From assembly GCF_900167255.1 (NCBI RefSeq), contig NZ_FUYB01000002.1, forward strand, positions 309,948 through 373,947: DNA of 64,000 nucleotides, given 5' to 3'. The translations under genes and the position numbers were made by a program. Source of the stretch: Thiothrix eikelboomii (GTDB lineage: Bacteria > Pseudomonadota > Gammaproteobacteria > Thiotrichales > Thiotrichaceae). Positions 59,254-64,000 of this stretch are shown piece by piece. The notes beneath the pieces are model-generated. The model made no database searches. It worked only from the letters and a program-made list of their open reading frames with translations, and was not told the DNA's origin. How positions within the stretch are numbered: the first letter of the stretch is position 1; each line of letters opens with the position of its first letter.

Positions 59254-60918
59254 TTAAACGCGATTCCAATCAAATTGAGCTTTATCGCCTTTACCATACA
59301 CTTTCAGTGCGCCCTTTTCGCCCACCGCATTCGGGCGTTGGAAAATCCAGTTTTGCCAAGCGGTTAAGCGGCCGAAAATACGGGTAAACATATTTTCCTC
59401 ACCATTGAAACGTAAATTCGCTTCCATCCCCGTTAAGGCATCGGGTGACATCGCCACACGCTCTTCAACTGCAATCCGTACTTCATCATCCCAATCAATA
59501 TCGTCAGGGTTGCTGGTCACTAAACCAATCGCTATGGCTGCATCAGCATCCAAAGCTTGCCCCGCTTTAGCGCGCACTGCATCCAAGGCAGGCTGCTCAT
59601 TATAGAAACGCCGTGCTAAACGACTCTCACCTGTTGCCATCGGATACCAACCAAAATTCATCTCGGCGACAGTAATTGTTGGCGTATCAACATCATCCGG
59701 CAACATTAAGTGATAGCTACGATCACACGCTAAAGCAAACTCAAGGAAAGAACCCGCAAAGCATGAACCTTTTTCAATCAAGGCAAATAAGCTGCGTGAA
59801 GACACATCCAAACGGCTAAAAGTACGGCGTAATAAACCGATGGTTTCACGCACTAACCAATGATTTTGGTGATCAAGTAACACCTGATCCATCGCTAAGA
59901 CTGCAGCGGAGTCACCCGAAGTTTTCATCAACCAGATGCCAATATCTAATTCATTGGTACGCATGGATAAAATCGCATCTTCCAATTCACGCGCTAATTC
60001 CAGTGGATACCAGTTTGCACCCACCTCTTCGATTTCAGCGATAGTGGAAGGCTGGACACCCTCAGGCGCTTTCACTGTGAAAATAGCCGTTCGGGTCGCA
60101 CGATTAATTTCAATCGTCACATGCTGATAGCGCAATGCATCGGCTTCAATCGTGCGCTTGATTGGCGTCAACTCGATCCCCTTGGCATCCGCCGGACGAT
60201 CACTGTTTGCGGCTAAAGCCAAAGCACGTTCTTTCACCTTTTGAGCAAAGACCGCAGGCTTGGCAATTTCATCGACTAAGCGCCAATCTTTAGCTTTTTG
60301 CCCACGAACGCCTTCAGTTGTAGTGCAGAAAATATCCGCTAAGTCATGGCGTACATGGCGCTTATCAGTCACCCGTGTCAAGCCACCGGTGCCCGGCAAA
60401 ACACCCAATAAAGGCACTTCCGGCAAGCTCACTGCACTTGAGCGGTCATCAACCAATAGGATTTCATCGCAAGCCAGCGCTAATTCATAACCACCGCCTG
60501 CACAAGCTCCATTTACGGCAGCTAAGAATTTCAAACCACTGTATTTAGAAGAATCTTCGAAACCATTCCGAGTTTCATTGGTAAATTTACAGAAATTCAC
60601 CTTCCAAGCATGACTACTTACACCCAGCATAAAAATATTTGCGCCGGAGCAGAACACCTTATCTTTCAGGCTGGTAACGACGACCGTGCGCACTTCGGGA
60701 TGCTCAAAACGAATGCGATTTAAGGCATCATTGAGTTCAATATCTACGCCGAGGTCATAGCTATTGAGTTTTAATTTATAACCGGGACGTAAACCTGCAT
60801 TTTCATCAAAGTCAGCACTTAAAGTAGCCACTGAGCCATCAAAGCTGAGTGTCCAATGCTTGTATTGCGCTGGATTAGTTTGATAATCGACACGCTCAGG
60901 TGTAGTAATTGCGTTCAT
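59254..60918 (-). CDS. boxC: 2,3-epoxybenzoyl-CoA dihydrolase
   Basis: A 554-residue double crotonase-fold protein: FCSGANIFMLG and NGACAGGGYELALACDEI in the first half, and a second crotonase-like half with KGSCFAGSFLEFALACDRSYH. BoxC opens the epoxide ring, giving 3,4-dehydroadipyl-CoA semialdehyde and formate. The start at 60918 follows GAGGAG. It is first in the boxCB transcript, with three TGCA-N6-TGCA sites upstream. Confidence 0.97.
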   Translation of the reverse strand: MNAITTPERVDYQTNPAQYKHWTLSFDGSVATLSADFDENAGLRPGYKLKLNSYDLGVDIELNDALNRIRFEHPEVRTVVVTSLKDKVFCSGANIFMLGVSSHAWKVNFCKFTNETRNGFEDSSKYSGLKFLAAVNGACAGGGYELALACDEILLVDDRSSAVSLPEVPLLGVLPGTGGLTRVTDKRHVRHDLADIFCTTTEGVRGQKAKDWRLVDEIAKPAVFAQKVKERALALAANSDRPADAKGIELTPIKRTIEADALRYQHVTIEINRATRTAIFTVKAPEGVQPSTIAEIEEVGANWYPLELARELEDAILSMRTNELDIGIWLMKTSGDSAAVLAMDQVLLDHQNHWLVRETIGLLRRTFSRLDVSSRSLFALIEKGSCFAGSFLEFALACDRSYHLMLPDDVDTPTITVAEMNFGWYPMATGESRLARRFYNEQPALDAVRAKAGQALDADAAIAIGLVTSNPDDIDWDDEVRIAVEERVAMSPDALTGMEANLRFNGEENMFTRIFGRLTAWQNWIFQRPNAVGEKGALKVYGKGDKAQFDWNRV

Positions 60919-60937
60919 CAGAATTCTCCTCACTTGG

Positions 60938-61025
60938 TGCAGTTAGATGCAGCTTACGCTGTACTGTTATATGCATAATATTGCACAATTTTAAACGAGT
61001 CAAGCAGAACATGCATTAAAATGCA
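60938..61025 (-). promoter_or_regulatory. Three BoxR-type operator sites before boxC
   Basis: Perfect TGCA-N6-TGCA elements occur at 60938-60951 (GTTAGA), 60972-60985 (TAATAT) and 61012-61025 (TTAAAA). They fill the 112 bp between boxR and boxC. BzdR/BoxR proteins are known to bind TGCA repeats, and benzoyl-CoA releases them. Confidence 0.78.
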
Positions 61026-61030
61026 ATTTA

Positions 61031-61954
61031 TTATACAGGTAAGTGCAAGGAGTGCCGCACTAACTCACGCAATAAGGCAAATGTTTGCTCTAGGGATTGG
61101 CTACTCGTATCAAGCTTGTATTGAGCCTTAGAATAAAACGCTGCCCGTGCAGCAAGGATATGCTTGAGATCTTCCATCGCCTCTTTGCTCGCCGCCATCG
61201 GGCGAAAGTCCCCTTGTTTCATCACGCGCTGCATGTGATCTTCTGGGTCAGCTTGTAACCAAATCGTGGTGCAGTGCGATAATAAAAGATTGAAAGTTGA
61301 AGTATCAGAGACTAAGCCACCCGGTGTACAAATCACTGCTTCTGGATAAATCTGAATTGCTTCCTCTAAAGCACGGCGCTCATAACGACGATAGGCATTG
61401 GCACCATACAAAGCTTGAATTTCAGCAATACTGCAACCTGCAAATTGCTCAATTTCACGGCTTAATTCAACGAATTGGAAATCTAAATCATCAGCGAGCA
61501 TCTGCCCTAGCGTTGATTTACCTGCACCTCGTAAACCAATTAAAGCAATCCGTGAACTGGCAGCGGCTTGCTCACCAAGCGTCCCTAAAGCCTCACCGAT
61601 TGCAAGACGTGCACGTCTTAAGGTGGCTTCGTCTTTATTCTCTAATAAAGAACGAATCATCAGCCATTCAGGGCTAACAGTGGTGACATCACCTATTAGC
61701 TCTGCTAAGGAACATTCCAGCGCGCTCGCAACTTGCTGTAAAACTAAAATCGAGGCATTGCCTTCACCATACTCTAGATTAGCTAAATGTCGCTCAGACA
61801 CCCCAGTCATCAGCGCTAGCGCTTTGCGGGTCGTACCTTGGCGCGCTCTTAAAGCTCGCACGCGCTCGCCTAAAGCGACGAGCAAGGGGTTTTTGCCTTC
61901 CGACTCGGCTAGTTGAGTCGGATGAAGTGTGTGCTTTTTTTCAGCTTTCGCCAT
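61031..61954 (-). CDS. boxR: BoxR: benzoyl-CoA-responsive repressor
   Basis: A 307-residue protein with an N-terminal XRE helix-turn-helix (about 25-85: GVSERHLANLEYGEGNASILVLQQVA) joined to a C-terminal shikimate kinase-like domain (P-loop GLRGAGKST near residue 140, and VICTPGGLV). This BzdR/BoxR architecture senses benzoyl-CoA through the kinase-like domain. The start at 61954 follows GAGGAGC. It is upstream of boxC and divergent from the DUF4863 and boxD genes. Confidence 0.95.
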   Translation of the reverse strand: MAKAEKKHTLHPTQLAESEGKNPLLVALGERVRALRARQGTTRKALALMTGVSERHLANLEYGEGNASILVLQQVASALECSLAELIGDVTTVSPEWLMIRSLLENKDEATLRRARLAIGEALGTLGEQAAASSRIALIGLRGAGKSTLGQMLADDLDFQFVELSREIEQFAGCSIAEIQALYGANAYRRYERRALEEAIQIYPEAVICTPGGLVSDTSTFNLLLSHCTTIWLQADPEDHMQRVMKQGDFRPMAASKEAMEDLKHILAARAAFYSKAQYKLDTSSQSLEQTFALLRELVRHSLHLPV

Positions 61955-61980
61955 GTTGGCGCTCCTCATAAAATCAAACA

Positions 61981-62043
61981 TGCAATATATTGCTTGACAG
62001 AGTGGTAAACTATCTTTATTGTTCTAACATGCACAATAATTCA
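61981..62043 (+). promoter_or_regulatory. Promoter of DUF4863-boxD with BoxR-like sites
   Basis: TTGACA (61994-61999) and TATTGT (62017-62022) are 17 bp apart. TGCA ATATAT TGCT (61981-61994) overlaps the -35 and TGCA CAATAA TTCA (62030-62043) lies around the start point; each is one mismatch from TGCA-N6-TGCA. The region also precedes boxR on the other strand, so autoregulation is likely. Confidence 0.6.
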
Positions 62044-62100
62044 TATTAGCTGAATTAGCAAGTTCAACCCGAGTATGCTCAAGGTGAGGAGATAGTCAAA

Positions 62101-62571
62101 ATGCCTAGTCGTCAGTTCCGCCAACAAATCGCTGAGTTAACGGCACAATTAGCAGGGCGTGAATTAAATGCTGATTTGCAAGCATGGTTGAATCAAGAGC
62201 ACGGTGTGGATAGCCCCAGTTATCAGCAGTTAAAACAAAGCTGTGAACAAGGGGTCGCCGAAGGCTGGCTGTGTAATCGTGAAGGCGGTGGAATTCGTTA
62301 TGGACGTATTTTTAAACCTGCCGATGATTTAGCGGGTTTCTCAGTGGATGTCGTCGATATGCAAGATATAGTCGGTCCACATCATCGCCATCCCAATGGT
62401 GAAATTGACCTGATTATGCCGCTAGAAGGTGAGGCCTTATTTGACCAGCAGGCCGCAGGCTGGTTGGTTTATCCAGCTGGTAGCGCCCACAGCCCAACCG
62501 TGACTCAAGGTCGTGCTTTAGTTTTGTATCTGCTCCCACAAGGTAGCATTGAATTTACCCGCTCAGCTTAA
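62101..62571 (+). CDS. DUF4863 family protein (4-hydroxylaminobenzoate lyase-like)
   Basis: A 156-residue protein of the PnbB/DUF4863 family, with GWLCNREGGGIRYGRIFKP and a cupin-like HHRHPNGEIDLIMPLEGEA segment carrying His and Glu metal ligands. Family members lie in many box clusters, but their role in benzoate degradation is not settled; the namesake lyase acts on 4-hydroxylaminobenzoate. It is 13 bp from boxD and preceded by GAGGAG. Confidence 0.85.
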   Translation: MPSRQFRQQIAELTAQLAGRELNADLQAWLNQEHGVDSPSYQQLKQSCEQGVAEGWLCNREGGGIRYGRIFKPADDLAGFSVDVVDMQDIVGPHHRHPNGEIDLIMPLEGEALFDQQAAGWLVYPAGSAHSPTVTQGRALVLYLLPQGSIEFTRSA

Positions 62572-62584
62572 CTGGAAACAAGAC

Positions 62585-64000
62585 ATGTCTGAATTACTCG
62601 CAAATTACTGGGGTGGACGTTGGCAAACCGGAAGCGGTGCTGGTACTAGCCTATTTGACCCTGTGTTAGGTACAGAATTAGTTCGCATTGATGCCACGGG
62701 CTTAGATTTAGCAGAGGGCTTTGATTTTGCGCGTGAACAAGGCGGTACAGCTTTACGCAAACTGACTTATCGTGAGCGTGGTGCGCTGCTTGGCGCTATC
62801 GTCAAAGTATTACAAGCCAATCGGGAGGCTTATTATGCAATCTCGATGGCTAATAGCGGTACTGTGAACAACGATACCGCAGTCGATGTCGATGGTGGTA
62901 TTTTTACGCTAGGTACTTATGCCAAACTCGGCGAAACCTTAGGGGAACGCCGTTATTTACTCGACGGTGAGCTAGCTCGGCTAGGTAAAGACCCACTCTT
63001 CCAATCCCAACATATTTTAGTTCCCACTCGTGGAGTAGCTTTATTCATTAATGCTTTCAATTTCCCTAGCTGGGGTTTATGGGAGAAAGCCGGGCCTGCA
63101 CTAATTTCTGGCGTACCTGTGATTATCAAGCCTGCCTCGGCAACTGCTTGGCTCACTCAGCGTATGGTTAAAGATGTGATTGAAGCAGGTATTTTACCAC
63201 CTGGGGCTTTATCTATTCTATGTGGCAGCTCCCAAGGCTTAATGGATCAACTGCAGCCCTTTGATGTCGTATCCTTTACGGGTTCTGCAGCAACCGCCGC
63301 CGTGATTCGTTCCCATCCTGCTGTCACGCAGTCTTCGGTACGGGTCAATATTGAAGCGGATAGTATTAACTCTGCGGTCTTATTGGATGATAGCAGTGCT
63401 GAAAATGCTGCCTTAGATTTATTGATCAAAGAAGTGACTCGTGAAATGACCGTGAAATCTGGGCAGAAATGCACAGCCATCCGGCGCATTTTTGTTCCAG
63501 ATGCTTTATATGAGCGCACCGCTGCGACACTGAGTGCGCGCTTAGCTAAGATCACGGTAGGGAATCCACGCAATGAAACGGTACGCATGGGTTCAGTGGT
63601 GAGTAAAGAGCAATGGCAAGCCGTGCAAGCGGGCTTAGCTCAACTGAAAACCCAAGCCGAACTGCTGTTTGATGGTTCGAAACAACCGCTCGTCGATGCA
63701 GACCCGAGTTCTTGTTGTATCGCCCCGAGCTTATTAGGTGCTCGGGCTGCCGATGCTGCACCGCTGATTCATGATACGGAGGTCTTTGGCCCGGTCGCTA
63801 CTTTATTAGCTTATCGTGATACCGCCCATGTCCAAGCTTTAGTCCGTCGAGGCCAAGGTTCATTAGTCACCTCTTTATATGGCACAGACCCTGAGGCTTT
63901 AGCAGCAATGGCCGCTGAGCTAGCCGATAGCCACGGACGGGTACATATTATTACTCCTGAGGTAGCGGCTATCCAGACGGGTCACGGCAATGTAATGCCG
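62585..64000 (+). CDS. boxD: 3,4-dehydroadipyl-CoA semialdehyde dehydrogenase (partial at window end)
   Basis: An open frame of 472 codons runs off the end of the window; the usual length is about 510-530. The protein starts MSELLANYWGGRWQTGSGAG and has aldehyde dehydrogenase features: NAFNFPSWGLWEKAGPAL, FTGSAATAAV and the catalytic Cys in KSGQKCTAIRR. This branch (BoxD, related to the PaaZ dehydrogenase domain) oxidises the semialdehyde formed by BoxC. Context after DUF4863 in a box cluster supports it. Confidence 0.93.
   Translation, partial: MSELLANYWGGRWQTGSGAGTSLFDPVLGTELVRIDATGLDLAEGFDFAREQGGTALRKLTYRERGALLGAIVKVLQANREAYYAISMANSGTVNNDTAVDVDGGIFTLGTYAKLGETLGERRYLLDGELARLGKDPLFQSQHILVPTRGVALFINAFNFPSWGLWEKAGPALISGVPVIIKPASATAWLTQRMVKDVIEAGILPPGALSILCGSSQGLMDQLQPFDVVSFTGSAATAAVIRSHPAVTQSSVRVNIEADSINSAVLLDDSSAENAALDLLIKEVTREMTVKSGQKCTAIRRIFVPDALYERTAATLSARLAKITVGNPRNETVRMGSVVSKEQWQAVQAGLAQLKTQAELLFDGSKQPLVDADPSSCCIAPSLLGARAADAAPLIHDTEVFGPVATLLAYRDTAHVQALVRRGQGSLVTSLYGTDPEALAAMAAELADSHGRVHIITPEVAAIQTGHGNVMP

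Noticed and set aside
1-64000. tRNA, rRNA, riboswitch or insertion-sequence transposase genes
   Set aside because: No cloverleaf, rRNA stretch, known riboswitch core or DDE transposase was recognised when reading both strands; short RNAs could still be missed by eye.

Overview
The window looks like a chromosomal segment of a gammaproteobacterium with moderate to low GC. The evidence is a type I-F CRISPR repeat, a complete pqqABCDE set, an aerobic benzoyl-CoA (box) pathway, TRAP and Liv transporters, and several Uma2, Rpn and AAA-ATPase/PD-(D/E)XK families that are common in filamentous sulfur bacteria such as Thiothrix and its relatives. That genus-level guess is inference only. No rRNA or tRNA gene was seen.

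Layout. 1-350: the leader-proximal end of a type I-F CRISPR array without cas genes in view. 0.5-5.3 kb: a LysR regulator divergent from a gallate-dioxygenase-type ring-cleavage enzyme, whose 3' end is fused by an apparent deletion to the back half of a TRAP binding protein; the TRAP membrane subunits follow intact. 5.4-13.8 kb (minus strand): a ten-gene PQQ alcohol dehydrogenase locus. The dehydrogenase carries the Asp-x-Asp signature of lanthanide enzymes. It is followed by a diheme cytochrome c, a periplasmic binding protein, a SoxYZ-like carrier, a metallohydrolase, a CxxxCW protein, and an unusual ExbB/ExbD-like membrane module with a lipoprotein. 14-20.5 kb: a GAF/winged-helix regulator and pqqCDE and pqqAB, separated by an AAA-ATPase/nuclease-like gene. 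Three promoters (dehydrogenase, pqqC, pqqA) share a tandem GGTTGGG operator.

20.6-34.6 kb: a CoA-transferase, a TetR regulator with an extra N-terminal helix-turn-helix, and a ten-gene plus-strand operon (Liv-type ABC importer with a fused permease-ATPase, feruloyl-CoA-synthetase-like ligase, acyl-CoA dehydrogenase, crotonase, SDR, thiolase, thioesterase). It probably imports and chain-shortens an aryl-alkanoic acid. 34.7-43.4 kb (minus): a second, intact TRAP transporter, a beta-oxidation set that carries dehydroadipyl-CoA to acetyl-CoA and succinyl-CoA, and boxA. 57.7-64 kb: boxB, boxC, boxR, a DUF4863 gene and the start of boxD. TGCA-N6-TGCA sites in front of boxA, boxC, the boxR/DUF4863 region and (one mismatch) the TRAP operon point to one BoxR regulon.

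43.7-57.7 kb is an accessory island lying between boxA and boxB, which normally adjoin. It holds two GC-rich uvrA 3' relics flanking a LysR/PfpI/F420-reductase-like/TMEM175 cassette, a type II restriction-modification set with a frameshifted nuclease, an AttH lipoprotein with its FtsX/LolD-like ABC exporter, two Uma2 genes, an Rpn fragment, a coiled-coil protein and a small phosphatase around a 20-bp inverted repeat, and a broken antitoxin-like gene. The catabolic parts fit together: peripheral operons make aromatic acids or CoA esters, and the box and beta-oxidation genes mineralise benzoyl-CoA. The PQQ system would oxidise alcohols or aldehydes in the periplasm.
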